Shown here piece by piece: positions 44,947 to 54,060 of a stretch of 64,000 bases of DNA. Both the position numbers and the translations under genes were made by a program. Positions within the stretch are counted from its first letter, which is position 1; the number at the start of each line of letters is the position of its first letter. The DNA comes from Geitlerinema sp. S16 (GTDB taxonomy: Bacteria; Cyanobacteriota; Cyanobacteriia; Cyanobacteriales; Geitlerinemataceae): assembly GCA_011390275.1 (NCBI GenBank), contig JAABST010000005.1, forward strand, positions 62,001 through 126,000, read 5' to 3'. The notes under the pieces were generated by a model that ran no database searches, was not told the origin of the DNA, and saw only the letters and a list, made by a program, of their open reading frames with translations.

Positions 44947-45009
44947 CGTCAAAATGAGTGATACCTGAGCGATGACGATGTGTAGATTAAGTCAGCGCGA
45001 GGCTAGGCA

Positions 45010-45285
45010 TCAGCCCCCAGCAACTGCGGGGACGATGCTGACTTCATCACCATCACTCAAGACTGTTTCCGTGTTTTCCAGGAAGCGGATATCTTCACTG
45101 TTCACGTAAAAATTTAGAAAGCGACGCGGCTTGCCCGTCTCGTCACAAAGACGATCTTTAATGCCGGGGCAGCTTGACTCCAGCGCGTCGATGAGCTGCG
45201 CGATCGAGCTGGCGTCACACTCGATCGTGGCTTGCTCGTTGGTGAATTTCTGGAGCGGGGTCGGGATGAGAACTTTAACGGACAT
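45010..45285 (-). CDS. MoaD/ThiS-type sulfur carrier, CysO-like
   Basis: A 91-aa ubiquitin-like sulfur carrier with the C-terminal Gly-Gly (VPAVAGG) exposed, ready for adenylation and thiocarboxylation. The pattern [52 protein letters not shown] ... [15 protein letters not shown] is closer to mycobacterial CysO than to MoaD. CysO donates sulfur to CysM for cysteine synthesis. Here the upstream gene on the same strand is threonine synthase, 207 bp away. No adenylating enzyme or JAMM protease is present in the window. ATG at 45285. Confidence 0.85.
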   Translation of the reverse strand: MSVKVLIPTPLQKFTNEQATIECDASSIAQLIDALESSCPGIKDRLCDETGKPRRFLNFYVNSEDIRFLENTETVLSDGDEVSIVPAVAGG

Positions 45286-45492
45286 GAGAACTTTATAAAA
45301 AACGAGCTAAAGAATATGGGGGTGAAATGAGCGACTTAGATCAATTAGATCAAACAGAGATACTCACAAAAGCCTGTCTGTGTCTGCTGGAAGTGCGACC
45401 GCATAGATTGCGGTCTCAACTCATTAAATGACCAGAGTGATTAAGGCTTGTGGAGAATGACTTCACTCGTCCTCAATCACTCCGGCTTCAGA

Positions 45493-46800
45493 CTATACCG
45501 TCGTTTGTTCCCAATCGAGACGATTGAGGGTATTGGCACGCTCAAAGGCGGCCTCGAAGGCTTCGAGTTTCGGCTCGATCGTCAGCGGTTCGCCGACGTA
45601 GGACGAAACGGCTTCCTGGGTTTTAAGGCCGTTACCGGTGATGTAGGCGACGGTGGTTTCATCGGGATCGATTTTGCCCGCTTCGACCAATTTTTTGAGG
45701 ACAGCGATCGTCGTGCCGCCAGCGGTTTCGGTGAAAATGCCTTCGGTTTCCGCCAGGAGCTTCATGCCTTCGATGATTTCCGCATCGGTGACGTCTTCGA
45801 TGTTGCCGTTGGTTTTCTTGGCGATTTCCAGGGCGTAGACACCATCGGCGGGGTTGCCGATCGCGATCGACTTGGCGATCGTGCTCGGTTTCACCGGCTT
45901 GATGAAGTCACGATCTTCTTTGAAGGCTTGGGAAATCGGCGAACAACCTTCCGCCTGAGCGCCACTGAAGCGCACATTTTTAGCTTCAACCAAACCGCAA
46001 TCGACAAACTCGTTAAAGCCTTTGTAGATTTTGGTGAACAGCGAACCGGACGCCAGCGGCGCAACGATGTGGTCGGGCAGTTGCCAGCCAAGCTGCTCGG
46101 CGACTTCGTAACCGAGGGTTTTCGAGCCTTCCGAGTAATACGGACGCAGGTTGATGTTGACGAAGCCCCAGCCGTGGGTGTTGGCGACTTCTGAACACAG
46201 GCGGTTGACCTGGTCGTAGTTGCCTTTGACGGCCATCAGGGTCGGGTTATAGATCAGCGTGCCGAGGATTTTACCGGCTTCGAGATCGGCGGGAATGAAG
46301 ACGCAGCAGTCCAGGCCAGCGTGGGCGGCGATCGCGGCGGTGGAGTTCGCCAGATTTCCGGTGCTCGCACAGGAGACGGTCGTGAAACCCAGCTCACGAG
46401 CGCGGGTTAGAGCCACAGAGACCACGCGATCTTTAAAGCTCAACGTCGGCATGTTGACCGCGTCGTTTTTGATATACAGCTTTTTCAGACCGAGACGACG
46501 GGCGAGGCGCTTGGCTTCAACCAAGGGCGTCATACCTGTACCCACGTCGATCGGGTCGTTGGACGAAACGGGCAGAAATTGACGGTAGCGCCAGATGGAG
46601 TTCGGACCGGCTTCGATCGTCTCGCGGGTGACGGTGTTGCGGATAACGTCGTAGTCGTATTTGACTTCCAGCGGGCCAAAGCACTCTTCACAGACGTGTT
46701 TGGCAACCGGCTCGTATTCAGCGCCGCATTCTTTACATTGCAGGCGGTTGAAGGCGGGGGCGGTGCTTAGATTCTTCAGGCGCTCAATAGCTTGGGTCAT
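45493..46800 (-). CDS. thrC: Threonine synthase
   Basis: A 435-aa PLP enzyme converting O-phosphohomoserine to threonine. The N-terminus has a Cys4 zinc ribbon (LQCKECGAEYEPVAKHVCEEC). The PLP lysine lies in PTLSFKDRVVSVAL, followed by the phosphate loop SCASTGNLANSTAA and the C-terminal GGTTIAVLKKL. This is the class II plant/archaeal-type enzyme. The ATG at 46800 is supported by the zinc ribbon starting a few residues later. It may also process other phospho-substrates; a CysO-like sulfur carrier follows it on the same strand. Confidence 0.94.
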   Translation of the reverse strand: MTQAIERLKNLSTAPAFNRLQCKECGAEYEPVAKHVCEECFGPLEVKYDYDVIRNTVTRETIEAGPNSIWRYRQFLPVSSNDPIDVGTGMTPLVEAKRLARRLGLKKLYIKNDAVNMPTLSFKDRVVSVALTRARELGFTTVSCASTGNLANSTAAIAAHAGLDCCVFIPADLEAGKILGTLIYNPTLMAVKGNYDQVNRLCSEVANTHGWGFVNINLRPYYSEGSKTLGYEVAEQLGWQLPDHIVAPLASGSLFTKIYKGFNEFVDCGLVEAKNVRFSGAQAEGCSPISQAFKEDRDFIKPVKPSTIAKSIAIGNPADGVYALEIAKKTNGNIEDVTDAEIIEGMKLLAETEGIFTETAGGTTIAVLKKLVEAGKIDPDETTVAYITGNGLKTQEAVSSYVGEPLTIEPKLEAFEAAFERANTLNRLDWEQTTV

Positions 46801-46920
46801 GTCTCAAAAAAGCGTTTAAAACGCTGCCGTATCACTCATTGCGCAGCATCCTAACACGGTGTCGAATTGTCGCAAACTATACCCGACTTTTTTAGTCGGG
46901 ATTTGATTAAGCCAAAAAAT

Positions 46921-46952
46921 AGCGATCGATCACACAAGATTGACCGATCGCT
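46921..46952 (-). terminator. Terminator of TRAP receptor gene
   Basis: On the minus strand, TGACCGATCGCT pairs with AGCGATCGATCA (11 of 12), followed by ATTTTTTGG. It lies about 55 bp after the TRAP receptor stop and before thrC. A second hairpin (CCCGACT/AGTCGGG, 46882-46901) lies in the same gap. Confidence 0.7.
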
Positions 46953-47005
46953 GTAGGAATCACAGAATCCAGCAAGAGGTTCTGTAACATGAAGAAGCCT
47001 GAAAA

Positions 47006-48112
47006 TTAAGACGGAACCGCAGGGGTGACGTAGGACGCGAAACTCAACTCATTGACCGCATTCCAAACGCGAACCTCATCGCGGAACGCTGACCACTGGT
47101 CGTAGATTTCCTTGAATGTTGCATCCTTCGCGGCATTCTCTTCAAACAAGTCCTGAGCAGCTTTTTGGGCAGCATCGAGGATCTCCGGGCTATAGGCTCG
47201 AAGCTTCGTCCCGCTCGCGATCAACTCTGCCAGCGCCTTGCTGTTCAGGGCATCGTATCGCGCCAGCATCATCATGTTCGACTCGATCGTCGCCGTTTTA
47301 AAGGCGGCTTGATATTCCGGCGGCAGGCCGTTCCATTCGTTGAGGTTAACCAACACATCGAGGGTTGCGCCCGGTTCCCACCAGCCCGGATAGTAGTAAA
47401 ACGGGGCTGCGGTATTGAGGCCGAGTTTTTGGTCATCGTAGGGACCAACCCATTCCGCTGCATCGATCGCGCCGCGATCGAGCGCCAAAAAGACCTCACT
47501 TCCCGGCAACACCTGAACATTAACGCCCAAGCGAGACATCACCTCGCCGCCCAAACCCGGAATCCGCATTTTCAGACCATTGAGATCCGCCAGTGTTTTA
47601 ATCTCGCGTTTAAACCAGCCGCCCATTTGCGTGCCGGTATTTCCCGCCGGAAAGCTAATAATCCCGAACTGTGCATAGATTTTGTGGATCAGTTCTAGGC
47701 CACCGGCCTGATACATCCAGGCGTTGTGCTGCTGGGCGTTGAGTCCGAAGGGCATCGCCGTCGCAAACCCGAGGGCAGGATTTTTACCGATGTAGTAGTA
47801 GCTCGCCGTGTGGCCACATTGGACGGTTCCGTCCTGTACCGCGTCCATGACTTGCAGCGCTGGAACCAATTCCCCGGCGGCGTAAATATCGATCGTAAAC
47901 CGTCCGTCGGTCATGGCACTAACGCGATCGGCGATCGTCTGCGCCCCGCCGTAAATCGTATCGAGGGAAGTCGGCCAACTGGCGGCCATCGTCCAGGTGA
48001 CTCGGGGTAGGCTGGTGCTGTTCGCGCTGTTGGTCGCGGCTTGACTGCACGCGGCGATCGCGGCGGTTGCGCCACCCAGAGCAGCATGGCGAAGCAGATT
48101 ACGACGTTTCAT
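47006..48112 (-). CDS. TRAP transporter solute-binding protein (DctP family)
   Basis: A 368-aa periplasmic receptor of a tripartite ATP-independent transporter. It begins [14 protein letters not shown], a twin-arginine-like signal, followed by a possible lipobox IAAC. The DctP fold is clear: [25 protein letters not shown], then [19 protein letters not shown], and the binding signature [21 protein letters not shown]. Such proteins often bind organic acids, here of the mannitol/chloroaromatic-like subgroup, but the ligand cannot be told. The small and large membrane subunits (DctQ, DctM) are not nearby, so it is an orphan or served by distant genes. Confidence 0.9.
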   Translation of the reverse strand: MKRRNLLRHAALGGATAAIAACSQAATNSANSTSLPRVTWTMAASWPTSLDTIYGGAQTIADRVSAMTDGRFTIDIYAAGELVPALQVMDAVQDGTVQCGHTASYYYIGKNPALGFATAMPFGLNAQQHNAWMYQAGGLELIHKIYAQFGIISFPAGNTGTQMGGWFKREIKTLADLNGLKMRIPGLGGEVMSRLGVNVQVLPGSEVFLALDRGAIDAAEWVGPYDDQKLGLNTAAPFYYYPGWWEPGATLDVLVNLNEWNGLPPEYQAAFKTATIESNMMMLARYDALNSKALAELIASGTKLRAYSPEILDAAQKAAQDLFEENAAKDATFKEIYDQWSAFRDEVRVWNAVNELSFASYVTPAVPS

Positions 48113-48426
48113 ATATGTATAAGTCTGGATGAACTGCTATTTATTCTTAAATTCGTCGAAGACTGATCGCCTCAACGAGGGAGCTGAAATTTTAGAATCT
48201 CTCAAGCTTAACCCCAGTCATGATCTTGCTTCCTATCAAGACCTAGATTAATGCCCCTTCAATGACGAGCATAGCCACACAAAAAGCGGGTTAAACTAAC
48301 CCGCTTTTTTAGCATCAAACCAGCCTCAAGACTGAATTATTGATATATCGCGATGACTGGCCTAACATCATTCAGTGTCTAAATGAGTAACGACTTAGCA
48401 CCATAATTTAGCGAATCACAAATCAC
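48113..48426. other. Gene-free region between rbp and TRAP receptor gene
   Basis: 314 bp upstream of the TRAP receptor and downstream of rbp. It contains the terminator at 48284-48311 and presumably the receptor promoter. No other feature was recognised. Confidence 0.5.
48284..48311. terminator. Terminator between rbp and TRAP receptor gene
   Basis: Stem AAGCGGGTTA/TAACCCGCTT with a 3-base loop; A-run before and TTTTTT after. Since both neighbours are on the minus strand, it ends the rbp transcript. Confidence 0.8.
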
Positions 48427-48888
48427 TTAAGAATTGCTGGTTTGTGCTTCAAGCTGCTGCTTCAGTTTGGCTAACTCATCAGCCCAACGCGGATCGGGTT
48501 GACTGGAGGCAGCAGGAGAAGAGGAGGTCGATGTACTAGGCGCACGACCCGTTGTCGATTTGCCACCACGGCGTGGACTGTCTCCGCCACGGCCACCACC
48601 GCTACGCGCGGCCACCGGAGCCGGAGCAGCATCCTCTTTCTTACGCGGTTGAGCCTTCTCAACTTTCAGATTCGCGTCCTTAAACGCTTGGCCGTCATAG
48701 CTCGCGATGATTTTATCGGCTTCTTCATCGGTCTCAACGGTCACAAAGGCAAAACCACGGCACTTGCCCGTTTTGCGATCGGTCACAATTTTGATCGAGA
48801 GATCATCACCGGCATCTTTGAGTAATTCTTGCAGCTCGTCGCGTTCGACATCTTTGGGTAAATTACCAACGTAAAGGCGAATAGACAT
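48427..48888 (-). CDS. RNA-binding protein with one RRM (Rbp family)
   Basis: A 153-aa cyanobacterial Rbp-type protein. The single RRM covers residues 3-80, with RNP2 LYVGNL (5-10) and RNP1 KCRGFAFV (42-49). A Gly/Arg/Ser-rich tail follows (SGGGRGGDSPRRGG) and ends in a short helix. Rbps bind mRNA and have been linked to cold response and mRNA localisation at the thylakoid. ATG at 48888. Its leader is the 700-bp stretch upstream, which is probably long and may be regulatory. Confidence 0.93.
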   Translation of the reverse strand: MSIRLYVGNLPKDVERDELQELLKDAGDDLSIKIVTDRKTGKCRGFAFVTVETDEEADKIIASYDGQAFKDANLKVEKAQPRKKEDAAPAPVAARSGGGRGGDSPRRGGKSTTGRAPSTSTSSSPAASSQPDPRWADELAKLKQQLEAQTSNS

Positions 48889-49588
48889 GAAATGAATCTC
48901 CAGTATGAGTATCTAAAATGAAAACACTTTGAACCAGCTCGAATTTGCCAAAGATATTTGGTAAAAACGAACGATTGCTCGGATGAATCGAATCACACAA
49001 TGCGACATGGGCGATCGCTCAGGACGTATTTCATCGTGGGCTTTGTCGGGCGCATCTCGCTCGAAACAAACTTGATAGAACCGCTTGCTTATCGGCATCG
49101 CTCTGAAACGAAAACGGTTGTGCCAGACATGCTCTAAATTGTTCACAACTCGTATCGACACCGACAAAGACGCTGGAAAGTAAAAAATAAGCGACCAACA
49201 TCTCTCAATGCTGTTAAAACTTGCTGAGATTGGGAAAGTTTCAATCCTTGGTACAGGCGAAAAGCGACCCAACAACAGCCCATTGATGAAGCCACTTAAT
49301 AAAAGCGGGCTGACACAGTAGATTAACACTGAATCCAGCAACGGCTGACACGAGGGCTGACCTAACAATATTTTGTAGCATTTGCAACAGGCAGTGATGA
49401 ATCCTACGACTGTTTGCGTCTTTTTTGCAAGTACTTTGACAAACGTCAGTTGAGCATCGAGGCAAGATTTACGAACTTGCGCAAGTCGAGAGCGAAAATA
49501 GTGCCAGTGATTGGATTGCGTCCACACTATCATAGGGGATCGAAAAGTAACAAAAATTTAAGAAAGTTTGATTTCGATCGAGCGATCG
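48889..49588. other. Long leader or gene-free region upstream of rbp
   Basis: 700 bp between rbp and the M48-like gene, both on the minus strand. One minus-strand frame (48913-49533, 206 codons) is open but rich in Cys, Phe and Arg, has no homologous features that I recognise and lacks the local codon bias. It could be a remnant gene or chance. More likely this is the rbp leader. Confidence 0.4.
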
Positions 49589-52222
49589 TTAAAAGCCTCC
49601 TTTGGCCAGAATAACGGCTCCCCAGAGGGCGCAGAGACCGGCGAGAGTGGTTGACCAAAGCGGATGGCCGTTTTGAGGGGGAGCGATCGCCGTGGAACTG
49701 TTGGCGTTCGGGGAGGTTGGGCGCGACAAGCCTGATGTCGGGCGATCGGCGTCTGGTGTGGCGATGACTTCGAGGCGGTCAACGTCAATCCAGGGGGTCA
49801 CACCACGGCGAAACCAGCCGGTAATCGTCACCGGTTGACCGATGAAGCGAGTGGCGCGATCGTGGGTCGGCAGGAGCCAGCCCAGCCAGCCGGTGCGATC
49901 GAGGTAGTGCAGCGGCCAGAGCGTCGAACCGTCATCGAGCCACAGATCTTGACCGAACCAGTTCCCGACACTGCGACGCCCGACGAGCGTACCGCTGAGT
50001 CGCAGGGTGCGACTATCGACCGGCAAACTGTCGGGATCGAGCATCCAGCGATCGAGATCGGGATCGGCACTTAAAGCGTAGGGTTTGAAATCGGGAAAAA
50101 AGGCATTGATACGCAAAACCGTCCCGATCGCAAAGCCTTCGAGAACAAAGCCGAAGGTCAGCCACGGCCAATCGGCCTGTAGCCAGGATAGCGATCGCCA
50201 CTGGAAGATTTGCCCCACGGTCCCCAAACTGGCCGCGATCGCCACCAACCCAACGGCGGCCACCACGCCGATTAACGGGGTCATATTCTGCATCAAGCCC
50301 GCGCTTTCGAGCAAACTGGCGGGTGTAATCGGTAAGCTGCGTGTGGGGGTACGAGGGCGACGGGGAGCCTTGGGATCACAGCGAAAGATCTCGGGCGGAA
50401 ATTCGGGGTCGAGCTGGAAATGTTGGGCGAGGTGCGTGAGGCGATCGAGACGTTGACCGAGGGGCGGATGCGCGTCACCGATCGCCAGCCAGGTGCTGTA
50501 GGAGGTCATGGCATCCCAGCCCAGACGCTCAAGCGGCGGGTGTTCGAGATCCGCACCGCACCAGAGACCGTGACGCGGATTAATCGATCCGAGTAGTTCA
50601 AACCGTTCGCAAAGCGTCGAGAAGGCTTGATTTCGGTCAAACTCGCGCCGTTGGGTCAGGGCTTGTTTGACGAGGCTGCGGGCGCGAGCGTTGGGATTGC
50701 CGGTTAGATTCGCCGCAAACTGATCGGCGTAGGTTTGACGCAGGCGCGACCAGGCCAGCAGCGGCAGGCGTAACAGCCGGTAGATGCCATAGGCTAACGT
50801 CGCGATCGTTGCCGTCAGCCACAGCCCGATTTCTGCGGCAATGATGCGCCCACTAACGAGATCAAAGCGCAACTGGGCGGGTCGATCGCGCTGCGTCCAT
50901 TGCTGACAGCGATCGCCGATCAGCGTCAGCCCGTCGTAAACGATGTACGGCAGTTGCAGCAGCGCCACGCTCACCGTGGCAAAAAAGACATCGCATTGCA
51001 CCCCCGACGCGATCCCTGCCGCCACTTCGATCGCGATTTCGTCCGCCGTGAGCGTCTCGATCGCGCCGCTTGAAATCACCAGCCGCAGCGACTTTTGACC
51101 ATAGCCATACATCCAAACAAAAGCAGCGGGGCTGTTAATGGTATGTAGCGAAGGCTTGGCGCGTTTTTTGTGTTGGGCAAACCGCGTCAGAATTTGTGCA
51201 GCTTCGGGTGAATGTTTCACGAGGCGGCTATGGGTCAGCGGTTTGGTTTGGTAGCGTTTGGCGAGCAAGAGATCGAGCAGGAAGGGCGCGGCGATAACCA
51301 AAACGCCCAGGGCGATCGCCAGACTCAGGTTGTGATTGAGATAAAACGCCTGGATCGGACGCAGACCGATCGCCAATAACACATCGTTCCCCCGCTGCAT
51401 CAGCCAGTGAACCAGCGTCGAAACCAGCACACACAGGGCGATCGTCGCAATGAGTTCCCGGCGTCGTAAATGCCCAGCCCGGAGACCCTTCAGGCGCGTC
51501 CAGCGTTCGGCTCGTTCGGCATTGCGCCACGTCCAGTCATCGGTCTGGTTTGCAGACGGCTCTGCGACGGGGAGCGGTTGAGGCGAATCGCTTTCGCTTT
51601 TACTGGGCGGCAAGTCCCGTAAGTCGGCCGATCGTGGGCGAGTCGGTGGCGGGGGAAGCGGCAACGCCTTCGGCTTGGAGGGGGGAGAAGGCGACGGGAC
51701 AGCGGCTTGGGTGAAAGGTTGCGATTTCCGTGGAGCCGAGTCTACGGTTCCTGGCTCTCCGAGTTTTGGGAGGTTTGGACGATCGGGAATATTAAAGGCG
51801 TCCGCATTGAAAGGATTAGAGTCAATCTCTGGGGCTTGAATCTCTGAAGCCTGAATTTCTGGGGTTGGCGCACGGAGTTCTGACGGCAGCACGATCGCGC
51901 GATCGGACGCACCAGACACGGCCTGCGGCGATCCATCTTCCTCCTGATCCTCTAGCGAGATCGGCACAAATCCAGCACGACTCGGAGACGGTGTCTCCAA
52001 AATTTGATCGGTTTGATTTTGGATTGGCGGTTGGCCAGGGCGTGAGGCCGCCGCTAGGGTTTCCGAACTCGACGGCTCCGAACTCGATGACAGAGTGTCG
52101 TTTTCATGATCAGGGGAAGAAGGAATAGCCATCGCCATACCGGAGTGTGTCTTGAGCGGCCAATTAGACGCAGACTCGATCGCATTGATCGCCTCTAAGG
52201 ATGCTTCGAGGATACCGCACAC
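49589..52222 (-). CDS. M48-like membrane protein lacking the zinc motif
   Basis: An 877-aa protein. The first 250 residues are Pro/Ser-rich, probably disordered. A hydrophobic segment (about 265-285) and another (about 300-320) anchor the M48-like part: SLHTINSPAAFVWMYG and SSGAIETLTADEIAIEVAAGIASG (about 391-404), where active M48 enzymes have HExxH. Here both His are missing (IAIEVAAG). The later YADQFAANLTG keeps the third-ligand region pattern. The C-terminal 300 residues hold more hydrophobic segments and a small beta domain (SGTLVGRRSVGNWFGQDLW). So it is probably a pseudo-peptidase with a scaffold or chaperone role. The start is uncertain: ATG 52138 or 52132 are also possible. Confidence 0.72.
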   Translation of the reverse strand: MCGILEASLEAINAIESASNWPLKTHSGMAMAIPSSPDHENDTLSSSSEPSSSETLAAASRPGQPPIQNQTDQILETPSPSRAGFVPISLEDQEEDGSPQAVSGASDRAIVLPSELRAPTPEIQASEIQAPEIDSNPFNADAFNIPDRPNLPKLGEPGTVDSAPRKSQPFTQAAVPSPSPPSKPKALPLPPPPTRPRSADLRDLPPSKSESDSPQPLPVAEPSANQTDDWTWRNAERAERWTRLKGLRAGHLRRRELIATIALCVLVSTLVHWLMQRGNDVLLAIGLRPIQAFYLNHNLSLAIALGVLVIAAPFLLDLLLAKRYQTKPLTHSRLVKHSPEAAQILTRFAQHKKRAKPSLHTINSPAAFVWMYGYGQKSLRLVISSGAIETLTADEIAIEVAAGIASGVQCDVFFATVSVALLQLPYIVYDGLTLIGDRCQQWTQRDRPAQLRFDLVSGRIIAAEIGLWLTATIATLAYGIYRLLRLPLLAWSRLRQTYADQFAANLTGNPNARARSLVKQALTQRREFDRNQAFSTLCERFELLGSINPRHGLWCGADLEHPPLERLGWDAMTSYSTWLAIGDAHPPLGQRLDRLTHLAQHFQLDPEFPPEIFRCDPKAPRRPRTPTRSLPITPASLLESAGLMQNMTPLIGVVAAVGLVAIAASLGTVGQIFQWRSLSWLQADWPWLTFGFVLEGFAIGTVLRINAFFPDFKPYALSADPDLDRWMLDPDSLPVDSRTLRLSGTLVGRRSVGNWFGQDLWLDDGSTLWPLHYLDRTGWLGWLLPTHDRATRFIGQPVTITGWFRRGVTPWIDVDRLEVIATPDADRPTSGLSRPTSPNANSSTAIAPPQNGHPLWSTTLAGLCALWGAVILAKGGF

Positions 52223-52512
52223 AAATTTGAGTCAGCCGTCAGCGCCTTCCGTTTTACCTTGACGCCGATCAAAACTTGCGACAAACTTAATACTGGTCGT
52301 AGTCTTCACTGCTGTTGTTTGTTAAACAACGTAAAACAGTACTCGCAAGACCTTGCGTTCTAGTGCGGCATTGAGTCAAGCATTTTGGGATGGTAAATCC
52401 AGGCTATCAGCCCCAAAACTGCGAGATCAAAACGTTGCTAAACTCAATTTAATCGTCCAAATATTCTGTCTCTGCGCCCTCATATTTACACCGAAGCTCA
52501 GGTCTCTTGCTT

Positions 52513-52728
52513 ATGGAAACGCTAGAGTTCGTCATCTATCCAGACGGTCGCGTCATTGAAAAAGTGACCGGCATTGAAGGAGCGTCTTGTGCAGATGTTA
52601 CCGCCGCGATCGAAGCAGAACTTGGCGTCGTTCTATCCAGTGAAAAGACCTCTGAGTTTTTCGCCCAATCTCAAAACGATACGGCACAAACTCAGACTCG
52701 GAATACCCTTCACAGCGAGTGGTCTTGA
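52513..52728 (+). CDS. DUF2997-domain protein
   Basis: A 71-aa protein, METLEFVIYPDGRVIEKVTGIEGASCADVTAAIEAELGVV, matching DUF2997, a small cyanobacterial and plastid-related family of unknown function. The ATG at 52513 is taken over TTG 52507 because it gives the family start. It is the first gene of a likely unit with ycf35 (149 bp downstream) and a ferredoxin. Confidence 0.82.
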   Translation: METLEFVIYPDGRVIEKVTGIEGASCADVTAAIEAELGVVLSSEKTSEFFAQSQNDTAQTQTRNTLHSEWS

Positions 52729-52877
52729 CGTGAATCTATTGTTGCTGAGTCGATAATTTATTAGTCAATCATTTGACTCGACATCCAACCCATAAGATAG
52801 TTCGTCCTTCACACACGTTTCTATTTTTTAAAGTTTCCCCTTCTTCAACTTTTTTTAATTCGTCAAACCATCCTCCT

Positions 52878-53264
52878 ATGTCTCACTTCAGCCACATCAA
52901 GACCAAAATCCGCAACCTCAGCACCCTCCAAGGAACCCTCACCACGCTTGGCATTGACTGGAAAGCAGGGCCAGCCGATGTCCATGGCTACCGTGGCCAG
53001 ACTCACAGCGCTGATGTTGTCGTCGAGCAAGACAATGGCTATGACATTGGATTTGCCTGGAATGGTGAATCCTATGAACTCGTTGCCGATCTGCAATATT
53101 GGGCGCAAACGGGATCGGTCGATCGCTTCATTAGCAAAATCACGCAGCAATACGCCTTTGATACCGTGATGCAAGAAACGGCAAAACAGGGGTTCCAAGT
53201 TGCAGAACAAAACAAAAATACCGACGGTTCAATTCGCCTTGTACTTCAACGTTGGGGCGCCTAG
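52878..53264 (+). CDS. ycf35: Ycf35 family protein (DUF1257)
   Basis: A 128-aa protein beginning MSHFSHIKTKIRNLSTLQGTLTTLGIDWKAG, the signature of Ycf35/DUF1257, conserved in cyanobacteria and algal plastids. The function is unknown. The body has IGFAWNGESYELVADLQYW and ends with LVLQRWGA. ATG 52878 is preferred because the longer frame from 52773 adds 35 unconserved residues. It is followed by a palindromic terminator and then the ferredoxin gene. Confidence 0.87.
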   Translation: MSHFSHIKTKIRNLSTLQGTLTTLGIDWKAGPADVHGYRGQTHSADVVVEQDNGYDIGFAWNGESYELVADLQYWAQTGSVDRFISKITQQYAFDTVMQETAKQGFQVAEQNKNTDGSIRLVLQRWGA

Positions 53265-53305
53265 GTTTTTCCTCGTTCTCCAATCTAATGTTTCGGTGTT
53301 GAACT

Positions 53306-53346
53306 GATCGTAACTGGTCGTAACTGGTCGCAACTGGTCGCAACTA
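53306..53346. repeat. Tandem repeat of 10 bp
   Basis: About four copies of the unit TGGTCGTAAC or TGGTCGCAAC in a row after ycf35. The function is unknown; it may be simple slippage. Confidence 0.6.
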
Positions 53347-53456
53347 GCTGTATCTGAATGACGTATCAAACCTGAGAAACTTTCGAGCAATCTCCGAACC
53401 TTAATTCAGCCATCTATCGCGTTTGGTTCGGTTGGGTTTAGATATGGTTTAGACAT

Positions 53457-53484
53457 AAAGGCGTGCGATCGCACGCCTTTTATT
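53457..53484 (+). terminator. Perfect palindrome with HIP1 core after ycf35
   Basis: A 24-bp perfect palindrome (AAAGGCGTGC-GATC-GCACGCCTTT, written in halves) followed by TATTTT. The centre is the HIP1 octamer GCGATCGC. It probably terminates the DUF2997-ycf35 transcript, about 190 bp after the stop. Confidence 0.65.
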
Positions 53485-53565
53485 TTGGGTGATCGATGTT
53501 CGACGCCGCATCCTCTATCTGTCTACATATCCGTACAAAAGACCACATAAAAGACGTTTGCTGCT

Positions 53566-54060
53566 ATGACTCACTTTGATCGCGAATCCGAATTCATACC
53601 CGAATCCCTCCCCGAATTCCCCTCCGAATTGCCGAACGTTTCTCCAGGTTTAGGTCAATCCAACAGCCCGTCACATAGCCCCGATCGCAGTGGTTTTGAG
53701 CCAGAACTCGGCGCGGAATTGCGGCATGATATCAGCGATCGAACCGGCTTCGAGCCAGAATTAGGCGGCTTTCTGCGACAAAAAGGCGTCTTTGTGGACG
53801 AAGTCACCTGTATCGGCTGTAAACATTGCGCCCTGACGGCTCGCAACACGTTTTATATTGAGCCGGATCTCGGTCGCGCTCGCGTGGTCAATCAGACGGG
53901 CGACTCCGAAGACATTATTCAAGAGGCGATCGACACCTGCCCGGTGAACTGCATTCACTGGGTGGACTATACCGAACTAAAACAACTCGAAGCCGATCGT
54001 GCATTGACACCGGTTCCGCGTGCGGGTCTACCGATTTCTCGTCGGCGCACGGGAGGCTAA
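53566..54060 (+). CDS. Ferredoxin with N-terminal extension
   Basis: A 164-aa protein. The ferredoxin part (about 72-145) has VTCIGCKHCALTARNTF and TCPVNCIHWV, giving five Cys for one [4Fe-4S] or [3Fe-4S] cluster. The first 70 residues carry two imperfect repeats of RxGFEPELG (R-SGFEPELGAELRHD and R-TGFEPELGGFLRQK). It is a cyanobacterial type of single-cluster ferredoxin that often lies near ycf35. The electron partner is unknown. ATG at 53566. It overlaps the next gene by 4 bp, tail to tail. Confidence 0.85.
   Translation: MTHFDRESEFIPESLPEFPSELPNVSPGLGQSNSPSHSPDRSGFEPELGAELRHDISDRTGFEPELGGFLRQKGVFVDEVTCIGCKHCALTARNTFYIEPDLGRARVVNQTGDSEDIIQEAIDTCPVNCIHWVDYTELKQLEADRALTPVPRAGLPISRRRTGG

Noticed and set aside
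45407..45425. Hairpin GACCGCA/TGCGGTC between thrC and the sulfur carrier gene
   Set aside because: A stem of seven with no T-run; too weak to call a terminator or a riboswitch.
48913..49533. 206-codon minus-strand frame upstream of rbp
   Set aside because: No recognisable domain, unusual composition (Cys, Phe, Arg), no HIP1-like codon pattern and no clear start. Kept only as a note on the intergenic region.
52353..52559. 68-codon plus-strand frame before the DUF2997 gene
   Set aside because: Overlaps the DUF2997 start in another frame and has no features.
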